Assembly: GCA_947475415.1 (NCBI GenBank)
Contig: CANJLH010000003.1
Location: forward strand, 1-64,000
Source of the DNA: Caulobacteraceae bacterium
GTDB taxonomy: Bacteria; Pseudomonadota; Alphaproteobacteria; Caulobacterales; Caulobacteraceae
DNA length: 64,000 nt
Reading direction: 5' to 3'
Position numbers and translations under genes: made by a program. Shown one piece after another: positions 50,289-59,846 of this stretch. The first letter of the stretch is position 1; each line of letters starts with the position of its first letter. The notes beneath the pieces were generated by a model, which was given only the letters and a program-made list of their open reading frames with translations, searched no databases and had not been told where the DNA came from.

Positions 50289-51254
50289 TCAGCCTAGGGA
50301 AGCCACGAAGGTCGCCATTTCGGCGCTCACCTCACGGTCCTCCGGCGCGGCGCCGCCGAAGCCGCCGTGGGGCATCGCCTCCCAGACGTGCAGGTCGGCG
50401 CGCACGCCGGCCGCGCGCAGCTTGCGGTGCATCCGCACCGTGTTGGACAGGAAGATGTCCCGGGTGCCCGCCTGCAGCCAGGTTGGCGGAAAGCCGCTGA
50501 CGTCTCCGAACAGGGGCGACAGGTAAGGATCCGCCAAGTCCGCGCCGCCGGCGTAGAGGCGGTTCACCTCCATCAGCGAGGCCGGCAGCACCACGTCCAG
50601 CCCCATCAGGGTGTGAAAGCTGTCGCCGCTTTCCGTCAGGTCCAGCTCCGGAGTGCGAAGGATCGCGCCTGCGGGCATGGGCAGGCCCTCAGCACGAGCC
50701 CGCAGCAGGGCGGCGGCGGCGAGGTTGCCGCCGGCCGACGCGCCGGAGAACACGATCTCGCCAGGGCGGTGGTCTGCCAGCATATCCCGGTAGAATTCCA
50801 TGCAATCGTCCAGGGCGGCCGGATAGGGATGATCCGGCGGCACGCGGTAGTCGATGGAATAGGCCACGCAGCCGGTCCTGAGCGCCATGGAGGCCGCCGA
50901 GAACCGCACGTTGATCTCGCCGCCGCCGAACACCAGCGCCCCGCCATGAATATCCAGCAGCACATGGCCCCGATTGGTGAGCCGCGCACCCCGCGGCGTC
51001 GCCACATAGACCGGCCGCCCGCCCATCGTGCGGGCCTCGACGTCCACCTGAAGCTTTTCCAGCACCGGCGCGGACTCTTCCGCCCGCACCCGGTCGCGCT
51101 TGGCGACCAGCCGGCGCCAGCCCTCAGGATCATCCAGCGCCGGATATCGCCCGGGCGGGAGCAGGTCGGCGGCCAGCACCTTGGCGGCGTGGTCGCTCAC
51201 TCCGACAGGGGCGGGGATATTTCGGGCCGGCAATCGCGCAATTCCGTCGCCCAT
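50289..51254 (-). CDS. alpha/beta hydrolase, hormone-sensitive-lipase-like esterase
   Basis: 321 residues from MGDGIARLP at 51254, chosen for GGAGAG upstream (an in-frame ATG six codons earlier is possible). The oxyanion motif HGG is in LDIHGGALVFGGG near residue 105, the nucleophile in FSGASAGGN near 172, the acid in TRDIFL and the His in MPHGGF near the C-terminus. This is the family IV (HSL) carboxylesterase arrangement. Divergent from an MFS carrier with 67 bases between, which may share a control region. Confidence 0.88.
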   Translation of the reverse strand: MGDGIARLPARNIPAPVGVSDHAAKVLAADLLPPGRYPALDDPEGWRRLVAKRDRVRAEESAPVLEKLQVDVEARTMGGRPVYVATPRGARLTNRGHVLLDIHGGALVFGGGEINVRFSAASMALRTGCVAYSIDYRVPPDHPYPAALDDCMEFYRDMLADHRPGEIVFSGASAGGNLAAAALLRARAEGLPMPAGAILRTPELDLTESGDSFHTLMGLDVVLPASLMEVNRLYAGGADLADPYLSPLFGDVSGFPPTWLQAGTRDIFLSNTVRMHRKLRAAGVRADLHVWEAMPHGGFGGAAPEDREVSAEMATFVASLG

Positions 51255-51321
51255 GGCGCTCTCTCCATCCAATCTGCAGCGCCAGAGCCATCACGCCTTG
51301 GCCCAGCCAGCGGCACAGGGC

Positions 51322-52611
51322 ATGTTCAGCGAAATCATCGGGATTGGAAACGCCGAAGTGAATGCGCCGCCGCAGCCGGGCGTCAAGACCGCCGCCCGCC
51401 GGGGCCTGTTCAGCTATTATCACGGTTGGAACATCGTCAGCGCCTGCGTCCTGGCGCAGGTCGCGGGCCTGGCCCTGACGCTCAACTGCTTTTCCCTGTT
51501 TCTGGCCGACTGGACGCGGGAGTTCGGCGCGCCGGTGTCGCTCCTCGCCCTGGCGCCGACCCTGTTCAGCGCCTGCGTCGTGGTGATCTCGCCGATGTCC
51601 GGCTGGGCGGCGGAGCGGTTTCCGGCCCGCTGGGTGTTCGCCATCGCCCTGGCGGGGTTGGTGCTGTTCCACGCCCTGATGGGCTTTGTGACCCACGCCT
51701 GGCAGCTGATCGCCCTCTATGTGACCCTGCTGCCCTTCGCCATTCCCTTTTCCGCCTCGGTGCCCAGCCAGTCGCTTGTGTCGCGCTGGTTCGTACGCCG
51801 AATCGGCCTGGCGATCGGCCTCACCGCCTTCGGTCTGGCCCTGGCCGGCGCGATCTTTCCGCCGATCATTCAAGCGCTGCTGCCTCTGATGGGCTGGCGA
51901 AAGGTCTGGTGGCTGTTCGCCGCCGCCATCGCCGTCATCTGCATCCCCGTCGCCCTGCTGGTCATGCGCGATCAGCCCACCGAGGCGGAGGGCGCGCACT
52001 ATGTCGGATCCGGACAGGAGCCCCTGGGCGCCTCCACCCTCACCGCCGCGCAGGTGTTCCGACGGCGCAATTTCTGGATCCTGATCGGCGTGTTCACCCC
52101 GGTCCAGCTGGCCTCCATGGGAATAAGCATCAACCTCGCCCCGATCGTCACCAGCCACGGCTTCACCACCGGAACGGCCGCGGCGATGATCTCCCTGTCC
52201 TCCGTCGCCGCCCTGATCGCCAAACTGGCCGTGGGCGCCATGTCGGACCGGATGGGCAACCGCATTCCGCTGGTTCTGGTGGCGCTGCTGGGGGCGGCGG
52301 GGACTCTCTTGCTGGCGTTCCAGTCCGGCAGCCTGCCGATGCTGCTGACGGCCACCGCGATATCGGGCTTCTCCAGCGGCGTGTGGACTCTGCTGGCCTC
52401 GGCCACCAACGCCGAGTTCGGGGCCAAGGACTTCGGCCGCGCCTTCGGGATCGTGTGCGCCTTCACTCCGATCGGCGCGCTGGCGCCGCCCATCGTCGCG
52501 CGCCTGAACGAGCTGAGCGGCAACTACGTCGCGGGCCTGCGCGGTCTGGGCCTGCTCTGCCTGCTGGCCGCCATCGCCGCCCTGTTCCTCAAGGAACGGC
52601 GAGCGGCCTAA
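51322..52611 (+). CDS. MFS transporter, monocarboxylate-carrier-like
   Basis: 429 residues, twelve predicted membrane helices. The start MFSEIIGIGNAEVN is chosen because the longer frame lies under the divergent esterase. Signature stretches are FSYYHGWNIVSACVLAQVAG (helix 1), LSRWFVRRIGLAIGL-like loop and helix 5 text (SRWFVRRIGLAIGLTAFG), and KLAVGAMSDRMGNRIPLVL (the second-half A-like motif). Similar carriers move monocarboxylates or small acids. The 3' end overlaps the convergent nitrobindin-like gene by 4 bases. Confidence 0.86.
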   Translation: MFSEIIGIGNAEVNAPPQPGVKTAARRGLFSYYHGWNIVSACVLAQVAGLALTLNCFSLFLADWTREFGAPVSLLALAPTLFSACVVVISPMSGWAAERFPARWVFAIALAGLVLFHALMGFVTHAWQLIALYVTLLPFAIPFSASVPSQSLVSRWFVRRIGLAIGLTAFGLALAGAIFPPIIQALLPLMGWRKVWWLFAAAIAVICIPVALLVMRDQPTEAEGAHYVGSGQEPLGASTLTAAQVFRRRNFWILIGVFTPVQLASMGISINLAPIVTSHGFTTGTAAAMISLSSVAALIAKLAVGAMSDRMGNRIPLVLVALLGAAGTLLLAFQSGSLPMLLTATAISGFSSGVWTLLASATNAEFGAKDFGRAFGIVCAFTPIGALAPPIVARLNELSGNYVAGLRGLGLLCLLAAIAALFLKERRAA

Positions 52612-53240
52612 CCCCTGGCCAGGGGATTGGGGATCGGCGGCCCCACCCTTCGCAGGCTGTTCTGGTCGGTATGATGGAATGGCTCGGATCGACCGCGCAC
52701 GCTCAGCACCGTATCCTCCACATAGGACCAGCTATCGTCGCCGTTCAGCGTCACCTGCATGCGAAACGAGTCGGTGCGGAACGCGTATTCCAGGAACGCC
52801 GTGGAGCAGATGCCGTTCTCCGTCCCGCCGCGCTGCGCCGTCACCTCGAAGCTCCTCGCGTCCGCCGCGGCGCGGCCCTGGGCCAGCACCACCTGGCCGC
52901 GGGGGATCGCGATGGTATGCGTGATCAGGCCGGTGGCCGGCTCCCAAAGCCAATAGCCAACCTGATCATGATAGGTCTCGGTCTCGCCGGGCTTGGTCAC
53001 GTGCACGTGGTAGCGCAGCCCGTAGAACAGTTGAGGCCCGTTGGATTGCGGGTCGGTCGGCTGGGCCTCAATCCGCTCCACATAAGCCTGACGACGCTCG
53101 CCGTCGCCGAAGGGATTGACGTCCTGGCCCTTCACCCCCTCCCACACGCCGGCCAGGCCGCGCAGTGGGCCGAGGTTAGCCAAGGTGTCCGGATCGATGT
53201 CTGGCTGTTCGGAGAAAATGTCAGCGGGATAGTCCGTCAT
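52608..53240 (-). CDS. heme-binding beta-barrel (nitrobindin/THAP4-like) protein
   Basis: 210 residues from ATG 53240, preceded by GAAGGAGG at ideal distance. GPLRGLAGVWEG and FYGLRYHVHVTKPGETETYHDQVGYWLWEP (quoted as start and end of one strand set; HDQVGYWLWEP is the most typical part) point to the FABP-like ten-stranded nitrobindin barrel, with IPRGQVVLAQG after it. A proximal His for heme cannot be fixed by eye; related Caulobacterales proteins are annotated only as FABP-like. Ends against the convergent MFS gene. Confidence 0.6.
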   Translation of the reverse strand: MTDYPADIFSEQPDIDPDTLANLGPLRGLAGVWEGVKGQDVNPFGDGERRQAYVERIEAQPTDPQSNGPQLFYGLRYHVHVTKPGETETYHDQVGYWLWEPATGLITHTIAIPRGQVVLAQGRAAADARSFEVTAQRGGTENGICSTAFLEYAFRTDSFRMQVTLNGDDSWSYVEDTVLSVRGRSEPFHHTDQNSLRRVGPPIPNPLARG

Positions 53241-53267
53241 TGCGGCCTCCTTCACACCTAATAATGT

Positions 53268-53975
53268 TCAGACCTTCGCCGCCTCGCCCGCGCGCCGGCG
53301 CCGGGTCGGCTCAACCCTCAGCGCGGTCACCGGCTCGCCGAAGAGGTCGCGTTGGATCTCACCTGGCTGCGCCCCGCCAGGCCGGCTGAGCAGGAACAAC
53401 GCCTGTTCGGACCGCCAATTCTCAAGCGCCCGGCTAGGGTCGATGGGCCTCGCCGTGCGCCCGGCGGACAGGGCCGCGCAGGCGTCGATGCGCACATTGA
53501 GCGCTCGGCAAAGGTCGGTGAAATCGGCCAGGGTGCACAGGTGGATGTTGGGCGTCGACCACCAGGGTTCGGGCAACGCCGGGGTCTCGGGCATCCGGCC
53601 TCGCGCCAGCAGCGAAAGTCGCACCCGCCAGTGGCCGAAGTTCGGGAGCGAGACCACCGCCTGACCGGCGATCCGCAACAGCTCCGAAAGCACATGCTTC
53701 GGATCGCGCATGGACTGCAGCGTGTCCGACAGGACCGCATAGTCGAAGGCTCGCGACGGAAAGTCGTCCAGGTCGTGGTCGGCGTCGCCCTGCACCACCG
53801 CCAGCCCCCGGGCCAGGCAGGCCGACACGCCGGCGGGGCTTAGCTCCAGGCCCTGGCCGTCGACACCCTTCTCCCGGATCAGCAGCTCCAGCAAAGATCC
53901 GTCGGCGCAGCCCACGTCCAACACCCGCGCGCCGGGCCGCACCAGCCGCAGGATCTCGCGGAAATCCTCGCGCAT
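53268..53975 (-). CDS. metW: methionine biosynthesis protein MetW
   Basis: 235 residues from MREDFREILRLVRPG. A SAM-methyltransferase-like fold with motif I VLDVGCADGSLLELL, the acidic QGLELSPAGVSACLARG, VVQGDADHDLDDFP and FDYAVLSDTLQSMRDP. FGHWRVRLSLLARGRMP and WWSTPNIHLCTLADF are MetW hallmarks. MetW partners MetX in homoserine acetylation in several Proteobacteria. It starts 4 bases after the metX stop, so the pair is co-transcribed. The longer frame upstream lies inside metX. Confidence 0.93.
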   Translation of the reverse strand: MREDFREILRLVRPGARVLDVGCADGSLLELLIREKGVDGQGLELSPAGVSACLARGLAVVQGDADHDLDDFPSRAFDYAVLSDTLQSMRDPKHVLSELLRIAGQAVVSLPNFGHWRVRLSLLARGRMPETPALPEPWWSTPNIHLCTLADFTDLCRALNVRIDACAALSAGRTARPIDPSRALENWRSEQALFLLSRPGGAQPGEIQRDLFGEPVTALRVEPTRRRRAGEAAKV

Positions 53976-53979
53976 CGCC

Positions 53980-55140
53980 CTACAGCCCTCGCAGCTGCGC
54001 CGCCGAGGCGAAGAAGCCCCTGAGCGCCAGATCCAGTTGCGGCTCGTCCAGCAGGAAGGCGTCGTGGCCCTTGTCGGACTCGATCTCCACGAAGCTGGCC
54101 CGGCACCCGGCGGCCGACAGCGCGCGCACGACGTCGCGGCTTTCCGCAGTGGGATAGAGCCAGTCCGAAGAGAACGACAGTACGCAGAACCGAACATGGC
54201 GCGACTTGACGAACGCATTGGCCAGCACCCCGCCATAGGCGCCCGGCATGTCGAAATAGTCCATCGCGCGGGTAATATAGAGATAGGAATTGGCGTCGAA
54301 ACGATCGACGAAACTGGCGCCCTGGTGGCGCAGGTAGCTTTCCACCTGGAAGTCGGCGTCGAAGCCCCAGCTGAGCCCGTCGCGCTGTAGCTCGCGGCCG
54401 AACTTTCGCTGCAGGGCGGCCTCGGACAGATAGGTGATGTGCGCCGCCATCCGCGCCACCGCCAGGCCCTTTTCGGGCCGAACGCCGGCGGCGTCATAGG
54501 CGCCGCTCTTCCAGTCCGGATCGGCCATGATCGCCTGGCGGCCCACCTCATGGAAGGCGATGTTCTGAGCCGAATGACGCGCGGCGCCGGCCACGCACAC
54601 CGCCGAGAACAGCCGGTCCGGATAGTCCGCCGCCCATTGCAGCACCTGCATCCCGCCCATGGAGCCGCCAATCACCGCGAACAGGGTCTCGATCCCCAGG
54701 GCCTCCACCAGCATCGCCTGGGCCCGGACCATGTCGGCGATGGTGATCACCGGGAAGGTCAGCCCGAACACCTTGCCGGTCTCCGGATTGATAGAGGCCG
54801 GCCCGGTGCTCCCCATGCAGCCACCCACCACATTGGTGCAGATGATGAAATATCGCCCCGGGTCCAGCGGGCGGTCCGGCCCCACCACTCGTTCCCACCA
54901 TCCCGATTTACCGGTGACCGGATGCACCGATGCCACATGTTGGTCGCCTGTCAGCGCATGGCAGACCAGGATCGCGTTGGACTTGGCTTCGTTCAGCTCG
55001 CCATAGGTCTTGTAGGCGATTTCCAGCGGCGCCAGCACCGCCCCGCTGTCCAGGCGCAAGGGCTGGCTGTCGGGGAACCGGTGGATTCCGCCGCCATCCT
55101 GCGCCGCCGCGCCCTTGGGCTCCGCCGTGGTGGTGCTCAT
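53980..55140 (-). CDS. metX: homoserine O-acetyltransferase
   Basis: 386 residues from [10 protein letters not shown] at 55140. An alpha/beta-hydrolase that acetylates (or in some relatives succinylates) homoserine in methionine synthesis. The nucleophile motif is [14 protein letters not shown] near residue 158; [11 protein letters not shown] and the C-terminal [13 protein letters not shown] with the catalytic His are also seen. The longer frame upstream is not coding. I looked for a SAM-II-type riboswitch in the 89-base gap to the divergent sixA-like gene and did not find one. Confidence 0.95.
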   Translation of the reverse strand: MSTTTAEPKGAAAQDGGGIHRFPDSQPLRLDSGAVLAPLEIAYKTYGELNEAKSNAILVCHALTGDQHVASVHPVTGKSGWWERVVGPDRPLDPGRYFIICTNVVGGCMGSTGPASINPETGKVFGLTFPVITIADMVRAQAMLVEALGIETLFAVIGGSMGGMQVLQWAADYPDRLFSAVCVAGAARHSAQNIAFHEVGRQAIMADPDWKSGAYDAAGVRPEKGLAVARMAAHITYLSEAALQRKFGRELQRDGLSWGFDADFQVESYLRHQGASFVDRFDANSYLYITRAMDYFDMPGAYGGVLANAFVKSRHVRFCVLSFSSDWLYPTAESRDVVRALSAAGCRASFVEIESDKGHDAFLLDEPQLDLALRGFFASAAQLRGL

Positions 55141-55229
55141 GGGCGCGTTGGACCGCCAAGCCTTCGTGGTGTCAACCGCTTCGCGCCGCGCCAATCCGGC
55201 GCTATGAAGATTTCGGGTGATTTGGAGCG

Positions 55230-55721
55230 ATGATGGACCGCCTGATCCTCTTGCGGCACGGCGAAGCGGAGGCGGATTCGGCCTCCGGGCGCGATTTCGA
55301 CCGCCGACTGACCGCCAGGGGCGCGCGCCAGTCGGCCGCCACAGCCGAACGCCTAGCCGCCCTGGGCGTCGCGCCAAATCTCGCCCTGGTGTCCCCCGCC
55401 GCCCGCGCCCGCGAGACGTGGGACGCCGCCGGCGCGATCCTGTCCGCCGCCGAGACGCGTGAAGACCGCGCCCTATACAACGCCGAAGCTGAGGATATCT
55501 GCGCCCTGCTGGACGAACTCGAAGAGGTTCCCGGCGCCGTCATCGTGGTGGCCCACAATCCCGGCCTGCAGGAGGTCAGCCTTGGCCTGGCCGCCGCCGG
55601 CGGCGCGGCCCACGAGTCGCTCGTCGGCCTCCGTAGCGCCTTCCCCCCGGCCGCCGCCGCCGTCTTCCGGATCGATTCCGCAGGTCGGCCGACCTTTGAA
55701 ACGCTGGTGCTGGCGGAGTAG
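55230..55721 (+). CDS. SixA-type histidine phosphatase
   Basis: 163 residues of the branch-2 histidine phosphatase superfamily. The RHG signature ILLRHGEAE is at residues 6-14, with Arg/Glu of [13 protein letters not shown] and [13 protein letters not shown] carrying the second His near residue 110. E. coli SixA dephosphorylates the histidine of phosphotransferase domains; whether this one acts on such a protein is unknown. Divergent from metX. Confidence 0.85.
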   Translation: MMDRLILLRHGEAEADSASGRDFDRRLTARGARQSAATAERLAALGVAPNLALVSPAARARETWDAAGAILSAAETREDRALYNAEAEDICALLDELEEVPGAVIVVAHNPGLQEVSLGLAAAGGAAHESLVGLRSAFPPAAAAVFRIDSAGRPTFETLVLAE

Positions 55722-55797
55722 GCGGACGTCATGTCCGCCCAGGCGCAAGCGACGCCGGACTCTGGCGCCGCACAATTACGTCTAGATTTCAAAAAAT

Positions 55798-56385
55798 CTA
55801 AATTCTAGAACTATTTATGAATACCATGCCGGTCGCGCGCATGTATACGGCGCCATCTTGCTTCGCCAACGCCTTCACCCGTCTTGAATCTTCCGCCGCC
55901 AGTACGCATCCGTACCGGGACATGGCGTCTATCCAATATTTCGAAGGCTGAAAATTAACGTGATGATGACCGTCTTGACCCGGGAGAGCGTGGGTCATGA
56001 CAATAACACGACCGGAGCACAGGGATTTTAGAAGATTATCGAGATACTCGGCTTCAATATGCTCCACGACTTCGTGGCAGTGAACAAGATCGACTTTTGT
56101 GGTTACGGGACCCATTGAGAGATCATGGCGAATGGTCGGATATAATGCGCCCTTAACATTTTCTGAAAGACCATCGACCGCCAGGACTTTGAGACCCTTG
56201 CGGTGAAAGAAGTCACTCGCGTATCCAGAGCCGCTGCCGAGATCCAGGACCGACGAAACAGCAAACCGATTGATCATATACTCCCATACCGACGGGCAGT
56301 AGGTGAAGGGGTCACCAGCCTTGATGCTTCCTCCAAGGTGTGGGTCCGCCGCGCTTTGAGCGCTCGCAAGTCCCGAATAGGTCAT
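55798..56385 (-). CDS. class I SAM-dependent methyltransferase, AT-richer than neighbours
   Basis: 195 residues from ATG 56385 with GGGGG six bases upstream. Motif I SVLDLGSGSGYASDFF near residue 50, post-I KVLAVDGLSEN, VDLVHCHEVVEHIEAEYLDN, and a His-rich HHHVNFQPSKYWIDAM, resembling sugar or lipid O-methyltransferases of surface polysaccharide clusters. No such cluster is nearby, the gene stands alone, and its codons use more A/T than the surroundings, pointing to acquisition from elsewhere. Confidence 0.75.
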   Translation of the reverse strand: MTYSGLASAQSAADPHLGGSIKAGDPFTYCPSVWEYMINRFAVSSVLDLGSGSGYASDFFHRKGLKVLAVDGLSENVKGALYPTIRHDLSMGPVTTKVDLVHCHEVVEHIEAEYLDNLLKSLCSGRVIVMTHALPGQDGHHHVNFQPSKYWIDAMSRYGCVLAAEDSRRVKALAKQDGAVYMRATGMVFINSSRI

Positions 56386-56872
56386 TTTTGCCCCCAATTG
56401 CTGTAAAACAGGCCTAATCCAAAGGCGTGCTTCTCAAAATCCCGGTGTATGGGATCTCAATACAAACCCCATATGGCGAAGGAAATGCAGAACACGTTAA
56501 ACGGGGTAATGTGATCACTCAGTTCGCCTAAGAGGCGAGATATCATATTGTTGTTTCGAACTTATCGCGGCGACAATGGGCACATCCCCAAACAATCCCT
56601 GCTTCATCACCCTCCTTTGGCGCCAGTGAGTTACAGGAATTCTCCGGGCCACTATTTTCAACTCCACACCTCATTCACCGCACGACAGCGGTTCTCGAGG
56701 AAAATCCCGGTGACAGTAGAAATAGCCCCCCAACCAACCCCGTCCCGCCTACAGCGCCTTAGGCGCCGGCTCGCGGCCTCACCAAAGACTGAAAGCCTTT
56801 GCCCCCTTCACCCGCCTCCGCCCGCACGCCGATGATTTCATTCCGCTCCGCTTTGGGTCAGAACTGACCCGC
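56386..56872. other. AT-richer intergenic stretch, no gene recognised
   Basis: About 490 bases between the lone methyltransferase and the DUF952 gene. Frames on either strand are low-complexity and lack family features. The first half is AT-richer, as in the methyltransferase gene, so it may be part of the same acquired segment. Confidence 0.5.
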
Positions 56873-57211
56873 ATGAGAATCTACAAGATCCTGCCCGCCG
56901 CGGAGTGGCGGGCCGCTGAGGCCGCCGGCGCGTTTGTCGGCTCGGCCGTCGACCTCGCCGACGGCTACATCCACTTCTCCACCGCCGCCCAGGCATCGGA
57001 GACCGCCCGGAGACACTTCGCCGGGAAGGATGGCCTGGTGGTGCTTGAGGTCGAGGCCGATGACCTCGGCGGCGATCTTCGATGGGAGCCGTCGCGTGGC
57101 GGCGACCACTTTCCGCACCTCTACCGGGCCCTTGAGCCGCGGCATGTACGCGCCGTCACCACTGCGCCACTGGGAGCCGACGGGGTCCCGCAGCTCGGGC
57201 CGCTGGCATGA
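56873..57211 (+). CDS. DUF952 family protein
   Basis: 112 residues matching the DUF952 family: MRIYKILPAAEWRAAEAAG, VDLADGYIHFSTAAQASETA, DGLVVLEVEADDLGGDLRWE and HFPHLYRALEPRHVRAV (each separately). The fold resembles ADP-ribosyl-type beta-barrels in related families; no function is established. It overlaps pyrD by ATGA and is thus translated with it, a frequent partner in this group. Confidence 0.9.
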   Translation: MRIYKILPAAEWRAAEAAGAFVGSAVDLADGYIHFSTAAQASETARRHFAGKDGLVVLEVEADDLGGDLRWEPSRGGDHFPHLYRALEPRHVRAVTTAPLGADGVPQLGPLA

Positions 57212-58248
57212 ACCTGCACGATCTCGCCGCCCGCGGTCTGACCTGCCTGGATGCGGAACGCGCCCACCGCCTGGCGATCCTTGGGCTGCGGGCGGGGTTC
57301 GGGCCCAGAGCCGCCGGCGCCGATCCGATTCTGGCGACGGAACTGGCCGGCCTTCGCCTGCCCAACTGCATCGGCCTGGCCGCCGGCTTTGACAAGAACG
57401 CCGAGGCGTTCGGGCCTATGCTGCGTTCAGGCTTCGGCTTCGTGGAGTGCGGCACGGTCACCCCCTTGCCCCAGCCTGGCAATCCCAAGCCCAGGATGTT
57501 CCGATTGCGCCAGGACCGGGCCGTCATCAACCGCCTGGGATTCAACAATCAGGGCCTTGAAGCGTTCGCCTCCCGGCTGACCCGGGGCCGGACCGGGATC
57601 GTGGGCGCCAATATCGGGGCAAACAAGGACGCCGCCGACCGGATCGGCGATTATGTCACCGGCCTTAAGCGTCTGTGGGGGATGGCCGACTACTTCACCA
57701 TCAACATCTCCTCGCCCAACACCCCTGGTCTGCGCCTGCTACAGACCCGCGCGGCCCTGGACGAACTGCTCGGCCGACTGGCGCAAGCCCGCGACGGCCT
57801 GCCCGCGGCGGGCCGCGTCCCGACTTTCCTGAAGATCGCGCCGGACCTGGAGGCCGGTGAGCCCGCGGCCATCGCAGAGGCCTGCATCGCCCATGGGATA
57901 TCCGGGATCATCGTCTCCAACACCACGGTCTCGCGCCCACCGCTGGCGTCGGCGGCGCGAGGTGAGGCGGGCGGGCTCTCCGGCGCGCCCCTGTTCGAGC
58001 TTTCCACCCGGGTGCTGGGCGAAGTCTGGGACGCGGCCCAAGGCCGGCTGTCGCTGATCGGCGTGGGGGGTGTGGCCACGGGCGCTCAGGCCTATGCGAA
58101 GATTCGCGCGGGCGCCGCCGCGGTGCAGCTTTATTCCGCCCTCGCCTATGAAGGGCCGGGCCTGGTGGGCCGGATTCAGCGCGAGCTGGCCGCCATGCTG
58201 CGGGCCGACGGCTTCACAAGTGTCGCCGATGCGGTCGGTGCGAGATGA
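57208..58248 (+). CDS. pyrD: dihydroorotate dehydrogenase (quinone), class 2
   Basis: 346 residues. Oxidises dihydroorotate to orotate in pyrimidine synthesis with FMN and membrane quinone. An N-terminal amphipathic helix (LTCLDAERAHRLAILGLRAG) for membrane contact marks class 2. Motifs are GLAAGFDKNAEAF, NRLGFNNQGLE, GANIGANKD, INISSPNTPGLR with the catalytic Ser, KIAPDLE, ISNTTVSRP-type (IVSNTTVSRP) and VGGVATGAQAY. Coupled to DUF952. Confidence 0.96.
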   Translation: MNLHDLAARGLTCLDAERAHRLAILGLRAGFGPRAAGADPILATELAGLRLPNCIGLAAGFDKNAEAFGPMLRSGFGFVECGTVTPLPQPGNPKPRMFRLRQDRAVINRLGFNNQGLEAFASRLTRGRTGIVGANIGANKDAADRIGDYVTGLKRLWGMADYFTINISSPNTPGLRLLQTRAALDELLGRLAQARDGLPAAGRVPTFLKIAPDLEAGEPAAIAEACIAHGISGIIVSNTTVSRPPLASAARGEAGGLSGAPLFELSTRVLGEVWDAAQGRLSLIGVGGVATGAQAYAKIRAGAAAVQLYSALAYEGPGLVGRIQRELAAMLRADGFTSVADAVGAR

Positions 58249-58340
58249 AGGCGCCTGAATCCTGGGCCTCCACACGAACGGCGAGGAGCGCTACTCTAGC
58301 GTCCGTTGCCGAACGTGGCGGCGTGCACTAACGGAACACC

Positions 58341-59837
58341 ATGGCGGACGCGCAAACGCCGCAGGCGCTTCCACGGCCGAACAGCCGCCGCTTCTTCTGG
58401 CCGGGCGGGCTGTCGGCGCGCCTGCTAATCCTGACCGTACTGTTTGTGGCCCTGGGCGGCGCGCTGGTCCTGCCGCTAGCCATGGCCTCGCGCCAGGAAC
58501 AGTACCTGCTCGACCGCATCCGCGCCGCCGAGCTCGCCTCCATCACCGCCGACCTGGCGCCGGACCGGGTGGTCAGCCAACAGGTTCGCGACCAGCTTCT
58601 GCGTGGCGCGGGCGTGACCAATATCGCCATCCAGACCGACGGCGTGCGCCGCCTGGTGCTGGAGGGCAAGCGGCTGGATCGCACGCCCTATGTGATCGAT
58701 CTGCGCGACGCCGCCCCGGGCGGGCGCCTGACCGGCCCGTTCCAGACCCTGCTGGGCGGTGAGGGCCGCTATGTCCGGGTGCTGGCGGCGCCCAGGTTCC
58801 GCAAGGGCGAGTTCGTGGAGATTGTGGCTCCCGACGCCGAATTGAAGCGCGAGCTGAGCCGATACCTGGGCAGCCTGATCCTGGGTGCGGCCTTCGTGTC
58901 GGCGATCGCAGGCATTCTGGTCTACCTGTCCCTCAACCTGTTCCTGGTGCGGCCCATGCAGCGGATCACCCGCGCCATGGAGCGGTTCCGGGCCGATCCG
59001 GATGATCCCGAGGCGCGGGTCGCGCCTTCGGGCCGGCGCGACGAAATCGGCCGTGCTGAGGTGGAACTCGATCAGATGCAGGCCGATCTGCGCGCCGCGC
59101 TCAGCTCCAGAGCCCGTCTGGCGGCCCTGGGCGAGGCGGTGGCCAAGATCAACCACGATCTGCGCAACATGTTGACCAGCGCCCAGATAGCCTCCGAGCG
59201 CCTGGCGGCGCTGCGCGATCCCAAGGTCAGCCAAGCGTTGCCGCGCCTGGAACGCGCCCTTGATCGGGCCGTGAAGCTCGCCACCGATGTCCTGACCTAC
59301 GGCAAGACCGAGGAGGCTGCGCCGGACACGCGCCCCGTCGCCCTGGTCCCCGCCCTCGAGATCGCGGCGGAGGAAGCGCGCCTTGACGGCAACGGGGTCA
59401 GGCTGGACGCCGACGTCGGCAAGAACGACCGGGTGATGGCCGATCCCGATCAGTTCCATCGCATCCTGGTCAATCTGCTGCGCAACGCCCGCGAAGCCAT
59501 CGAGCAGCAGGTCGCCCGCACCGAACCAGGCCTGATCCGGGTCAGTGTTAGCCAGGACGACGCCGGCAGCATTCTGCGGTTCGCCGACAACGGCCCGGGT
59601 ATCTCGTCCAGAGCTCGCGAGCGGCTGTTCCAGCCCTTCGCCGGCTCCACCCGCTCCGGCGGGGCGGGCCTCGGCCTGGCGATCGCCCGCGAACTCGCAC
59701 AGGGTCACGGCGGCGACCTAAGTCTGATCGACAGCAGCGACCAGGGCGCGATGTTCGAACTGCGATTGCCAGGCGCGCCGCCGCCGGCGATCACCCGCCG
59801 CGGCAAAAAGCCGGCGGAAAATCCGCCGGCGGTGTGA
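58341..59837 (+). CDS. membrane sensor histidine kinase
   Basis: 498 residues. The N-terminal membrane helix lies near residues 28-52, a periplasmic sensor region follows, then a second helix (about 175-200) and a HAMP linker (RPMQRITRAMERF). The dimerisation/phosphoacceptor helix has KINHDLRNMLTSAQ with the His near residue 272. HATPase motifs are NLLRNAREAIE (N box), ADNGPGISSRARERLF and GGAGLGLAIARELAQGHGG (G box). No response regulator is adjacent, so its partner is unknown. The last 30 bases also encode the terminator of the convergent PII gene. Confidence 0.9.
   Translation: MADAQTPQALPRPNSRRFFWPGGLSARLLILTVLFVALGGALVLPLAMASRQEQYLLDRIRAAELASITADLAPDRVVSQQVRDQLLRGAGVTNIAIQTDGVRRLVLEGKRLDRTPYVIDLRDAAPGGRLTGPFQTLLGGEGRYVRVLAAPRFRKGEFVEIVAPDAELKRELSRYLGSLILGAAFVSAIAGILVYLSLNLFLVRPMQRITRAMERFRADPDDPEARVAPSGRRDEIGRAEVELDQMQADLRAALSSRARLAALGEAVAKINHDLRNMLTSAQIASERLAALRDPKVSQALPRLERALDRAVKLATDVLTYGKTEEAAPDTRPVALVPALEIAAEEARLDGNGVRLDADVGKNDRVMADPDQFHRILVNLLRNAREAIEQQVARTEPGLIRVSVSQDDAGSILRFADNGPGISSRARERLFQPFAGSTRSGGAGLGLAIARELAQGHGGDLSLIDSSDQGAMFELRLPGAPPPAITRRGKKPAENPPAV
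59805..59830 (-). terminator. Rho-independent terminator of the PII gene, inside kinase CDS
   Basis: On the minus strand a 9-bp perfect stem GCCGGCGGA/TCCGCCGGC with a TTT loop is followed by TTTTTG. It begins 16 bases after the PII stop codon and lies wholly within the final codons of the opposing histidine kinase, whose C-terminus (KKPAENPPAV) is partly dictated by it. Confidence 0.85.
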
Positions 59838-59846
59838 AGCCGGGTC

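Noticed and set aside
50367..53261. 964-codon open frame on the plus strand
   Set aside because: It lies antisense to the esterase and nitrobindin-like genes and out of frame with the MFS gene. It is Arg/His/Gly-rich without any family features, the usual shadow frame of high-GC DNA.
55141..55229. SAM-II or SAM-V riboswitch before metX
   Set aside because: The leader has a GC-rich stem but I could not match the conserved pseudoknot core.
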